This document shows positions 50,642 through 57,325 of a stretch of DNA of 57,325 nt, in pieces. Position 1 is the first letter of the stretch. The number at the start of each line of letters is the position of its first letter. Made by a program: the position numbers and the translations under genes. Under the pieces are notes generated by a model. That model had not been told where the DNA came from, made no database searches, and saw only the letters and a list, made by a program, of their open reading frames with translations. The stretch spans positions 1 to 57,325 of the forward strand of contig NZ_QDGA01000029.1 in assembly GCF_003347665.1 (NCBI RefSeq), given 5' to 3'. The stretch comes from Microvirga calopogonii. GTDB taxonomy: Bacteria; Pseudomonadota; Alphaproteobacteria; Rhizobiales; Beijerinckiaceae.

Positions 50642-50715
50642 TCCTCTCCTTCCTTCCGAACCACATGTCCGGCTTCGAGTTGAAGCCCGATACACTTTGC
50701 CTGAAAGGTCATCCC

Positions 50716-51525
50716 ATGTCCGTTTTCAACCGCCGCACCCTCCTGTCCGCGACCTTCGCGCTCGGCGCCGTCGTGGCCGCTGCGCTGCCGGCAATCGCCC
50801 AGCAGAAGAGCATCAAGGTCGGCGTCATGTCCGGCGCCGAGGAAGAGGTGGCGCAGGTCGTCAAGAAGGTGGCGGCCGGCAAGGGTCTCAATGTCGAGCT
50901 CGTGCCCTTCTCCGATTACGCTCTCGTCAACGAGGCCCTGGAGCGCAAGGACCTCGACGCCAACGCCTTCCAGCACAAGCCCTATCTCGACGCGCAGATC
51001 GCCGCCCGCGGCTACAAGATCGTCCCCGTGGGCTTCACCTTCGTCCAGCCCATCGGCCTGTATTCCACCAAGGTGAAGGCCGTCGCCGACCTACGGAGCG
51101 GCGCCAAGGTCGGCATTCCGAACGACCCGAGCAACGGCGGCCGCGCGCTCAACCTCCTCGCCGCCCAAGGCGTGATCAAGATCAAGCAGGGCCAGGGCCT
51201 GTCGCCGAGCCTTCTCGACATCGCCGAGAACCCGAAGAGCATCCAGTTCTCCGAGCTCGACGCCGCGCAACTGCCCCGCGCCCTGCCCGATCTGGACGCG
51301 GCCGTGATCAACACCGACCATGCGCTCAATGCCGGCCTCGACATCCGCAAGGACACGATCGCGGTCGAGAAGCGCGAGGGCAACCCTTACGCCAACTTCG
51401 TGGCCGCCCGTCAGGGCGACGAGAACCGCCCGGAGATCAAGACCTTCGTGGAATCCTACCAGTCGCCGGAAGTCGCCAAGTTCCTGGAAGAGCGCTTCAA
51501 GGGCGCCGTCATCCCGGCGTGGTAA
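50716..51525 (+). CDS. metQ: methionine ABC transporter substrate-binding protein (NlpA/MetQ family)
   Basis: 269 aa from the ATG at 50716, AAGG 7 bases upstream. Signal peptide about 1-27 (MSVFNRRTLLSATFALGAVVAAALPAIAQ), with no lipobox cysteine. Family blocks are KVGVMSGAEEEVAQVVKKVA, FSDYALVNEALERKDLDANAFQHKPYLD, VGIPNDPSNGGRALNLLAAQGVIKIK, ELDAAQLPRALPDLDAAVINTDHALNAGL and NPYANFVA. It captures methionine (D/L) in the periplasm for MetNI. metN and metI are not in the window. The leader holds a SAM-II riboswitch, so expression should fall when SAM is abundant. Confidence 0.95.
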   Translation: MSVFNRRTLLSATFALGAVVAAALPAIAQQKSIKVGVMSGAEEEVAQVVKKVAAGKGLNVELVPFSDYALVNEALERKDLDANAFQHKPYLDAQIAARGYKIVPVGFTFVQPIGLYSTKVKAVADLRSGAKVGIPNDPSNGGRALNLLAAQGVIKIKQGQGLSPSLLDIAENPKSIQFSELDAAQLPRALPDLDAAVINTDHALNAGLDIRKDTIAVEKREGNPYANFVAARQGDENRPEIKTFVESYQSPEVAKFLEERFKGAVIPAW

Positions 51526-51550
51526 GAAAGGGCTTCGACGTTTTCTCTCT

Positions 51551-51641
51551 CGTCATGGCCGGGCTTGTCCCGGCCATCTCGCTATTGTGAAGCGCAGCGC
51601 TCTGCAGAACCGCCGTCACCGGCCTTGTGCCGGTGATGACG
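51551..51641. repeat. palindromic intergenic repeat, family B copy 7
   Basis: CGTCATGGCCGGGCTTGTCC to CACCGGCCTTGTGCCGGTGATGACG. Lies between the convergent metQ and ispE genes. Confidence 0.85.
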
Positions 51642-51651
51642 GATAGTGGAA

Positions 51652-52515
51652 CTATCGAAGACTCGTCGCCGTCACCCACCAATCCCGCCGCGCGCGCTTG
51701 ACGGCCTTGGCAGCCTCAGTGGCCGCCTCGCAATCGTCGTAGAGGCCGAACACCGTCGCACCCGAGCCGGACATGCGCGCCAAACGGCAGCCGATGGTCT
51801 GCCGGAGCAGGCCGAGCGCTTCGCCGATCAGCGGCTGGACGCGGAGCGCAGGCGGTTCGAGATCGTTGCGGGCGACTTTCAGCGTATCGAGGAGTGTGCT
51901 TCGCTCGACGATCGGATGGGGTGCTCCTGCAAGGCTCTGACCAGGCTGCAATCCAAGCGCCCTGAACACCGCCGGCGTCTCCACCGGCACGCGCGGATTG
52001 ACCAGCACGGCGAAGAGGCGTGGCAGGTTCAGCGAGGCTCCGAGTTCCTCACCCACGCCGCGCATCATGCGTGCCTTCGGCTCCAGGCAGACGGGTACGT
52101 CGGCTCCCGCCAACCGCGCAGCTTCCAGAACGGCAGGATGCGACAGCGGCAAACCATTGAGCCTGGCGAGGAGCCGCAAAGCTGCTGCGGCATCCGAGGA
52201 GCCGCCGCCGATCCCGGCGGCCACCGGCAGGCGCTTCTTGAGATGGAAGGTGCCGAGTTGCAGGCCCTCCACACGATCTGCCAGAAGACGCGCGGCCCTC
52301 AGGACGAGATTGTCGGCATCGCTTCCGGCAAGAGAGGCCGTCGGGCCGCTGACTTCGAGCCCCAGCCCCGCCCCCGGCTCGAGCTGCAGATCGTCGCCTG
52401 TGCCGGCGAAGGCCACGAGGCTCTCCAGGTCGTGATAGCCGTCAGCGCGTCGCCCGAGCACATGGAGCGTCAGGTTGATCTTGGCGGGAGCGCGGGTGGC
52501 GAGCGGCTGGGGCAT
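51652..52515 (-). CDS. ispE: 4-diphosphocytidyl-2-C-methyl-D-erythritol kinase
   Basis: 287 aa, GHMP kinase. N-terminus [34 protein letters not shown] loop [21 protein letters not shown], and C-terminal [14 protein letters not shown] are diagnostic. It phosphorylates the 2-hydroxyl of CDP-ME in the MEP pathway, working in the same path as dxs of this window. In related genomes it lies next to the polyprenyl synthase gene; here the RTX hydrolase and metQ come in between. Confidence 0.95.
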   Translation of the reverse strand: MPQPLATRAPAKINLTLHVLGRRADGYHDLESLVAFAGTGDDLQLEPGAGLGLEVSGPTASLAGSDADNLVLRAARLLADRVEGLQLGTFHLKKRLPVAAGIGGGSSDAAAALRLLARLNGLPLSHPAVLEAARLAGADVPVCLEPKARMMRGVGEELGASLNLPRLFAVLVNPRVPVETPAVFRALGLQPGQSLAGAPHPIVERSTLLDTLKVARNDLEPPALRVQPLIGEALGLLRQTIGCRLARMSGSGATVFGLYDDCEAATEAAKAVKRARRDWWVTATSLR

Positions 52516-52575
52516 GGCGGTTCCATGCCCGAGAGCGGGGCTCTTGGGAAGGGCACATCCTCATGACCTCCCCGA

Positions 52576-52756
52576 CCTCATCCTGAGGCGCAGCGAAGCT
52601 GCGTCTCGAAGGATCGTCCAGAGAGCACGGGAGGCGCCCTCGTGCCCGGACATCGTCCGGGACCTCGAGACAGACCTGATGGTCCTCCTCAGGATGAGGG
52701 CTCAGGGCTTCGCCACCGGTTCGAAAGAAATGTGGCCGGGACGAGCCCGGCCATGA
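52576..52756. repeat. family A copy 4 and family B half
   Basis: CCTCATCCTGAGGCGCAGCG to CCTCCTCAGGATGAGG (52576-52699), carrying the same inner CCCGGACATCGTCCGGG insert as copy 3. A small hairpin GGCCGGGACGAGCCCGGCC (52735-52753) follows. Located between the ispE start and the TPR gene end. Confidence 0.85.
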
Positions 52757-52779
52757 AATCGAGATGAAGGGCGTGGAGA

Positions 52780-54588
52780 TTACCCGCCGTTCTGCTTCGG
52801 AGCTTCCTCCGGCTGGGGCGGAGGCGCGTTCTCGGCGGCGGCCGGTTTCGGATCCTCCTCGAGACCGTTGTCGATCTTCTTGAGGATCTTCACCAGTTCC
52901 TCGTGCTCGGGATCCGAGTTCTTGGCGTGGTCCCATTGGAACTTCGCCTCGAGCTTGCGGCCGACCCTCCAATAGGCATCGCCCAGGTGGTCGTTGATGG
53001 TCGGATCGCCGGGCTTCAGCTCGACGGCCTTTTCCAGCTCGCGCACGGCATCGTCATAGCGGCCCATGCGGTAATAGGCCCAGCCGAGCGAGTCGATGAT
53101 CATGCCGTCGCGGGGCGCGAGCTCCACGGCCTTCGTGAGCATCTTGAAGGCCTCGTCGATGTTCATGTTCTGGTCGACCCAGGAATAGGCGAGATAGTTC
53201 ATCACCTGCGCCTTGCCGGCCGGCAGCCCGTCGGGAACGAGCTCCAGGGCTCTCTTCAGATCGACTTCCGCCTTGTCCCACTGCTTCGCGCGCTCGTAGG
53301 ACGTGCCGCGGTAGAAGTAGAGGATCCAGTGACCGCGCTCCGGCTGGCCGATCAGCTTGATGGCCTTGTCGTAGGTTTCGGCGGCTTCCGCGAACTTCTT
53401 GCGCGAGCGCTGCACATTACCCAGCGCCATGACGACCTCCACGTCGTCCGGACGCTCCTTCATGAGCTTCTCGAGGTGAGCGATGGCGTCGTCGCCGCGG
53501 CCCATCAGCTCGAAATTATGACCGATGGAGATGTCGGCGCTCGGCCGAACCGGCGCTTCCTTGGGAATTCGCTCGAAGATCGCATTGGCCTTGTCGTATT
53601 GCTTCAGGCGCTCATAGACGTCGCCGAGGGTGACGAGGGCAAGCGGATGATCCGGCTTCAGGTCGAGGCCGAGCCGCAGGTAGATGATGGCGGTGAGCTC
53701 GTCCCCTTGCGTGTTGCCGACGACGCCGAGACCGTAGAGCAGCTCCGCCGCGCCGTCCTGCGCATTGGTGACGAGCGGCTGAAGAGGCTTGTCCTCTTCG
53801 AGCGCCTTCATGGCCGCACGCACGATCGGATGGCGGGGCGCCACCTCGTCGAAGGCCTTGTAGATCTTCAGCGCCTCGTCCTTGCGGCCGCGCTTGGCCA
53901 GGAACCGGCCATAGGCGTCGACCACCTGCAGGGTGTTGCGCTCGCTTTCATACGCCGCCTTGAAGCGCTTCTCGGCCTCAGAGGGGTTGCCCACCACGTC
54001 CGCGATGAGAGCCGCGTGGTATTCCCTGAACTGGTCGAAGGCACGCTCGTTCTTGAGCTTGTCGACGGTGGCGAGCGCCTGCTTGCCATCCTTGGAGCCG
54101 GCATAGGTCCAGGCGGTGAGCAGCGTTGCCGTCAGATCCGCCTGACGCCCGCGCGTGCCCTTCGACAGGCGGGTGCGTGCGTCGGCGTATTTCTGGCTCT
54201 TCATGGAGCGGACTGCGAGGGCGAACTGCGCCAGGTTGTTGGTCGCATCCTGCGCCGAAAGCCGCTCGGCCGCGCGGACGGCCTCGCTCATGGAGCCGTT
54301 GGCCAGGAACGCCACGAAGGCCCGCTCCAGAAGCTCCTGGTTACGGGGATCCTCCTGGATCGCCTCGCGGAAGAAGATGGTCGCCGCCTCGGTATCCCGC
54401 GCAGAGCCCGCCACATAGGCCGACAGGAAGTTGCCCTCCAGGCTCTGGGCCGGCCTCACGGTCTCGTCATCGGCCGTGTTGGCGGCGACGGCCGGGGCCG
54501 CGAGCAGACCGGCGGCCAAAAACATCAATGCAGGCAGCCCCTTAGAGGCCAAAGGCAGTTTCAAAATGGGCACGAAGCGCGGCTCCAA
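52780..54588 (-). CDS. secreted tetratricopeptide repeat protein
   Basis: About 600 aa. Hydrophobic N-terminal signal (LPALMFLAAGLLAAPAVAA-N), then at least ten TPR-like helical pairs across about 45-560 (for example ALVTLGDVYERLKQYDKANAIFERI, VMALGNVQRSRKKFAEAAETYDKAI and SLGWAYYRMGRYDDAVRELEKAVELKPGDPTINDHLGDAYWRVG). Tail rich in Pro/Glu/Ala. The first codon is uncertain: TTG at 54588, GTG at 54576, or the ATG at 54525 that would cut into the signal. The gap before it (54589-55660) is over 1 kb. It probably mediates protein assembly in the periplasm; partners unknown. Confidence 0.85.
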   Translation of the reverse strand: MEPRFVPILKLPLASKGLPALMFLAAGLLAAPAVAANTADDETVRPAQSLEGNFLSAYVAGSARDTEAATIFFREAIQEDPRNQELLERAFVAFLANGSMSEAVRAAERLSAQDATNNLAQFALAVRSMKSQKYADARTRLSKGTRGRQADLTATLLTAWTYAGSKDGKQALATVDKLKNERAFDQFREYHAALIADVVGNPSEAEKRFKAAYESERNTLQVVDAYGRFLAKRGRKDEALKIYKAFDEVAPRHPIVRAAMKALEEDKPLQPLVTNAQDGAAELLYGLGVVGNTQGDELTAIIYLRLGLDLKPDHPLALVTLGDVYERLKQYDKANAIFERIPKEAPVRPSADISIGHNFELMGRGDDAIAHLEKLMKERPDDVEVVMALGNVQRSRKKFAEAAETYDKAIKLIGQPERGHWILYFYRGTSYERAKQWDKAEVDLKRALELVPDGLPAGKAQVMNYLAYSWVDQNMNIDEAFKMLTKAVELAPRDGMIIDSLGWAYYRMGRYDDAVRELEKAVELKPGDPTINDHLGDAYWRVGRKLEAKFQWDHAKNSDPEHEELVKILKKIDNGLEEDPKPAAAENAPPPQPEEAPKQNGG

Positions 54589-54815
54589 TCATCGCAGCAT
54601 CTCTGGATAGCGGGAGATGTGCGCCAAATCAGGCCGGAGAATGGCGTTTCCCTCCTGTGGCCGCAAGGGGAAGATTGCCGCTGGGCCCGTAAAAGCGTCG
54701 TGAGGGGGATTGCCTCACCCATCACCGGCCTGTGCCGACATCCACGCCTTGACGGCGCGGCGGCTCCTATGACGCGGGTCGAGTCGATATGTGTGTCAAA
54801 GAGCCAGCACCTGTG

Positions 54816-55060
54816 GGCCCGCAGCTTGCGCTGCGAGCCTGCAGGATCGAGGGAGGGTGCCAGGACCATCCGGCTCGCTGTGTCTGTGAGAGTGGAAGAG
54901 CCGGACGGCGCCTCGCACGCGGTTCTTTTCAGGTGGACCAGCTGGGATGAGACCCAAGGTCGACCTCCCGCGACCACAGGCGTGCGAGGCCTGCGGCGGG
55001 ACCGCCTCCCGCCCCGGTGCTGCGACGCCTCGCGAGCGCGCCCCTCGCCGGGCGGGAGTG
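54816..55060 (-). ncRNA. candidate structured RNA (or long leader of the TPR gene)
   Basis: GC-rich region just downstream of a near-consensus minus-strand promoter. Hairpins: CCGGGCGGGAG (55048-55058) with CTCCCGCCCCGG (55006-55017); GCCTCGCACG (54910-54919) with CGTGCGAGGC (54981-54990), enclosing TGGG/CCCA; CCGGCTC (54870-54876) with GAGCCGG (54898-54904); and GGCCCGCAGC/GCTGCGAGCC with a TTGC (GCAA in the RNA) loop (54816-54839). No convincing reading frame is present, no family is recognised (not SRP, tmRNA or RNase P), and no clear terminator is seen. The 3' end is a guess. Confidence 0.35.
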
Positions 55061-55066
55061 GGGAAT

Positions 55067-55095
55067 GATATAGCCGAGCTTGGCCCTGCCGTCAA
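55067..55095 (-). promoter_or_regulatory. sigma-70-type promoter, minus strand
   Basis: TTGACG (55095-55090), 17-base spacer, TATATC (55072-55067). This is the cleanest housekeeping promoter seen in the window. It would start transcription near 55060 and reads toward the TPR gene 470 bases away, through the structured region. Confidence 0.6.
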
Positions 55096-55110
55096 GAACA
55101 AAGTGAGAAC
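55096..55110 (-). promoter_or_regulatory. LexA (SOS) box candidate
   Basis: GAACAAAGTGAGAAC is GAAC-N7-GAAC, the direct-repeat operator used by alphaproteobacterial LexA (GTTC-N7-GTTC read on the minus strand). It abuts the -35 hexamer. A random match somewhere in 57 kb is expected once or twice, but not at a promoter. Confidence 0.5.
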
Positions 55111-55170
55111 ATAACGTTGCCCTGACGCCATCCTCCGCCGTCATGGCCACCGCCTCCTCATGTCACCCGC

Positions 55171-55281
55171 CACGTCATCACCTCCCCAGACTTGATCCGG
55201 GGACCCGTGCCGGTGATCCCGATTGTTTGCAGCGCCGTGCTTCACCGCATCGGGATGACCGGCACAAGGCCGGCCATGACG
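55171..55281. repeat. palindromic intergenic repeat, family B copy 8
   Basis: CACGTCATCACCTCCCCAGA to CACAAGGCCGGCCATGACG. Further B-like hairpins lie at 55356-55402 and 55574-55602. Between them only repeats are seen; the region 55111-55660 holds no gene. Confidence 0.75.
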
Positions 55282-55443
55282 GGGAGGGGCGGCACTGAAG
55301 CGCTTATCCCCTCTCCCCACCGGGAGAGGGCGAACAGCGGCACGTCTCGGTCTCGGGCGGCCGGGACGGATCCCCGGATCACGACCGGGGACGGCCATGA
55401 CGTGAGGCAATCGTGACGGAACGCTCCTCTCCGCCCCTCCTGC

Positions 55444-55547
55444 CCTCATCCTGAGGAGCAGCGCAGCGGCGTCTCGAAGGAGGATCCAGTGCTCTCTGGA
55501 AGCGCCCCCATCCTTCGAGACGGCCTGACGGCCTCCTCAGGATGAGG
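55444..55547. repeat. palindromic intergenic repeat, family A copy 5
   Basis: CCTCATCCTGAGGAGCAGCG to GGCCTCCTCAGGATGAGG, inner arms TCTCGAAGGAGGATCC and CATCCTTCGAGA. No nuclease gene is next to this copy. Confidence 0.85.
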
Positions 55548-55660
55548 GCTGTGGGGGTGGCCCGCAGATGGGAAATGGCCGGCAGAGGGCCGGCCATGAC
55601 GTGGTGTGTGTCACTCCCCGCCGAAGCGTCAGCAGAGGGGGAATGATAGAGGAGCCAACC

Positions 55661-57325
55661 TCACATATTGACGTAGTTCGGCCCGCCGCCGCCTTCGGGG
55701 GTGACCCAGGTGATGTTCTGGTTCGGATCCTTGATGTCGCAGGTCTTGCAGTGGACGCAGTTCTGCGCGTTGATCTGGTAGCGCGGTCCGCCCTCGCCCT
55801 CGACCCACTCGTACACGCCCGCCGGGCAGTAGCGCTGCGAGGGGCCGCCATAGACCCCAAGCTCCGATGCCTTCTGCAGCCCCATGTCCTTCACCTTGAG
55901 GTGGGCCGGCTGGTCCTCCTCGTGGTTGGTGTTCGACAGGAACACCGAGGACAGCTTGTCAAAGGTCAGCACCCCGTCCGGCCGGTCGTACTTGATCGGC
56001 TTGACCTGATCGAGGGGCAGCAAGGTCTCGTAGTCGGGCTTGCCGTGCTTCATCGTGCCGAACGGCGACCAGCCGAAGATCTCGGTCAGCCACATGTCGA
56101 GCCCGCCGAGCGCCACGCCGGCCGCCGTGCCGTAGCGCGACCAGAGCGGCTTCACGTTGCGCACCCGCTTGAGGTCGTAGCCGATGGGCGAGGCGCGCCA
56201 GGATTCCTCGTAAGCCGCCACCTCGTCACGGGCGCGCCCGGCCTGCAGGGCGGCAAAGACGTGGTCGGCGCAGAGCATGCCCGACAGGATCGCGTTGTGG
56301 CTGCCCTTGATGCGCGGCACGTTCACGAAACCTGCCGAGTCGCCGACCAGGCAGCCGCCCGGGAAGGACAGGCGCGGCACCGACTGCCAGCCGCCCTCCA
56401 TGATGGCCCGCGCCCCGTAGCCGATGCGCTTTCCGCCCTCGAACACGTCACGCACCATCGGGTGCGTCTTGAAGCGCTGGAACTCGTCGAACGGCGACAG
56501 GGTCGGGTTCTTGTAGTTCAGGTGCACCACGAAGCCGACGGACACCAGGTTGTCGTCGAAATGGTACAGCCAGGAGCCGCCGCCCGCGTTGTTCGGCAGC
56601 GGCCAGCCCATGGAATGGCGCACGAGGCCGGACCGGAAGTGCTCGGGCTTGACCTGCCACAGCTCCTTGATGCCGATGCCGTATTTCTGGTGATCCCGGC
56701 CCTGGTTCAGGCCGAAGCGCTCGATCATCTGCTTGGTCAGCGAGCCCCGCGCGCCTTCGCCGAAGATCGTGTACTTGGCGCGCAGCTCCATGCCGCGGGT
56801 GAAGTTGGCATTGGGCTCGCCGTCACGGCCTATACCTAAGTCGCCGGTGGCGACGCCCACCACCTTGCCGTCCTCGACCAGCACCTCGGCGGCCGGGAAG
56901 CCGGGATAGATCTCCACCCCCAGCTCCTCGGCCTTGCGGCCGAGATAGCGGGCGACGTTGCCGAGCGAGCCGACGAAGTTGCCATGGTTGTTCATGAGCT
57001 TGGGCATGAACACGTTGGGCAGCGTCACCCCGCCGGCGTGGCCGAGATACATGAACTCGTCGGCGGTGACTTGCGTCTTGAGCGGCCGGTCGGGATCATT
57101 GCGCCAGTCCGGCAGGAGCGCGTCGAGGCCGATAGGGTCGATCACCGCGCCGGAGAGGATATGGGCGCCGACCTCGGAGCCTTTTTCCACCACCACGACC
57201 GAGATGTCCGCGCCCTGCTCCAGCGCCTGCTGCTTGAGCCGGATCGCCGTCGCCAGGCCGGCAGGCCCTGCCCCCACGACGACGACGTCGAACTCCATCG
57301 ATTCACGGGCAGGCAGATCGGACAT
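55661..57325 (-). CDS. electron transfer flavoprotein-ubiquinone oxidoreductase
   Basis: 554 aa; its ATG is the last three bases of the window, so the gene looks complete although its promoter is outside. FAD-binding DVVVVGAGPAGLATAIRLKQQ, then GAHILSGAVIDP, the ubiquinone-side GCLVGDSAGFVNVPRIKGSHNAILSGM, and a C-terminal 4Fe-4S site (CPAGVYEWVEGEGG, NCVHCKTCDIKDPNQNI). It passes electrons from ETF, reduced by acyl-CoA dehydrogenases such as the one at 24898-26679, to the quinone pool at the membrane. Confidence 0.96.
   Translation of the reverse strand: MSDLPARESMEFDVVVVGAGPAGLATAIRLKQQALEQGADISVVVVEKGSEVGAHILSGAVIDPIGLDALLPDWRNDPDRPLKTQVTADEFMYLGHAGGVTLPNVFMPKLMNNHGNFVGSLGNVARYLGRKAEELGVEIYPGFPAAEVLVEDGKVVGVATGDLGIGRDGEPNANFTRGMELRAKYTIFGEGARGSLTKQMIERFGLNQGRDHQKYGIGIKELWQVKPEHFRSGLVRHSMGWPLPNNAGGGSWLYHFDDNLVSVGFVVHLNYKNPTLSPFDEFQRFKTHPMVRDVFEGGKRIGYGARAIMEGGWQSVPRLSFPGGCLVGDSAGFVNVPRIKGSHNAILSGMLCADHVFAALQAGRARDEVAAYEESWRASPIGYDLKRVRNVKPLWSRYGTAAGVALGGLDMWLTEIFGWSPFGTMKHGKPDYETLLPLDQVKPIKYDRPDGVLTFDKLSSVFLSNTNHEEDQPAHLKVKDMGLQKASELGVYGGPSQRYCPAGVYEWVEGEGGPRYQINAQNCVHCKTCDIKDPNQNITWVTPEGGGGPNYVNM

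Noticed and set aside
54561..54977. 138-codon minus-strand frame in the gap before the TPR gene
   Set aside because: Overlaps the TPR start, lacks a ribosome site, has no family pattern and an implausible composition; treated as non-coding.
1..57325. CRISPR arrays, tRNA or rRNA genes, prophage
   Set aside because: No regularly spaced direct repeats with unique spacers, no cloverleaf with a TTCGANTC loop in the gaps, no phage structural or integrase genes.

Overview
The window is GC-rich chromosomal DNA from an alphaproteobacterium of the order Hyphomicrobiales (Rhizobiales). Three things point there: the gene runs xseB-dxs-tlyA-RNA methyltransferase and polyprenyl synthase / DUF2007 / methyltransferase / S49 peptidase / glyQ-glyS / ppdK, the SAM-II riboswitch and EcfG-type promoter motifs, and the dense intergenic palindromes. 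A Methylobacteriaceae member such as Microvirga is my best guess, but this is inference. Most of the window is core metabolism and housekeeping. No prophage, CRISPR array, rRNA or tRNA was found.

Layout. 1-467 is the N-terminal part of an IS630-type transposase running off the left edge. 544-4283 holds a small secreted protein, a divergent pair of citrate synthase homologues (one with an HTH domain), a Nudix hydrolase and a TIGR02301-type protein. 4351-5596 is a patch of palindromic repeats around an 87-aa protein with a structured leader and a GIY-YIG nuclease. 5647-13383 carries a dihydroorotase-like enzyme, YgfZ, a hybrid histidine kinase, PaiB, an AAC(6')-like acetyltransferase, Tag, an HD hydrolase and a tyrosine phosphatase. 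13434-21470 holds a DUF2339 membrane protein and xseB-dxs-tlyA-RNA methyltransferase, with a Tat-exported superoxide dismutase on the opposite strand. 21874-32213 holds YedK, CorA, an acyl-CoA dehydrogenase/SDR operon, TsaC, WrbA with a divergent LysR regulator, AcuI and an MFS transporter. 32368-37445 holds a secreted M10 metalloprotease, a SleB hydrolase, an XRE regulator and small membrane or metal-binding proteins. 37446-48129 holds ppdK, an L,D-transpeptidase, glyS-glyQ, an S49 peptidase, a Tyr/Gly-rich secreted protein, TrmN6-like, DUF2007 and polyprenyl synthase. 48147-57325 holds an RTX glycosidase, metQ, ispE, a TPR protein and ETF-ubiquinone oxidoreductase.

The strongest regulatory finds come from reading the gaps. 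A SAM-II riboswitch lies in the metQ leader, followed by a 27-codon ORF ending in a Cys-Cys motif. A LexA-type box abuts a near-consensus promoter that reads into about 470 bases of GC-rich, hairpin-forming sequence with no convincing gene. A 16-bp perfect palindrome lies between the two citrate synthase genes. A leader hairpin can occlude the ribosome binding site of the 87-aa gene. EcfG-like general-stress promoters precede the hybrid kinase and ppdK.

At least three families of intergenic inverted repeats fill almost every gap. One family closely flanks the GIY-YIG gene on both sides, which suggests a nuclease-repeat association worth testing. Two RTX proteins (protease and glycosidase) share a C-terminal module and lack Sec signals, so both are probably exported by a type I system encoded elsewhere. 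The glycosidase gene is visibly poorer in GC and interrupts an otherwise familiar ispE / polyprenyl synthase neighbourhood.
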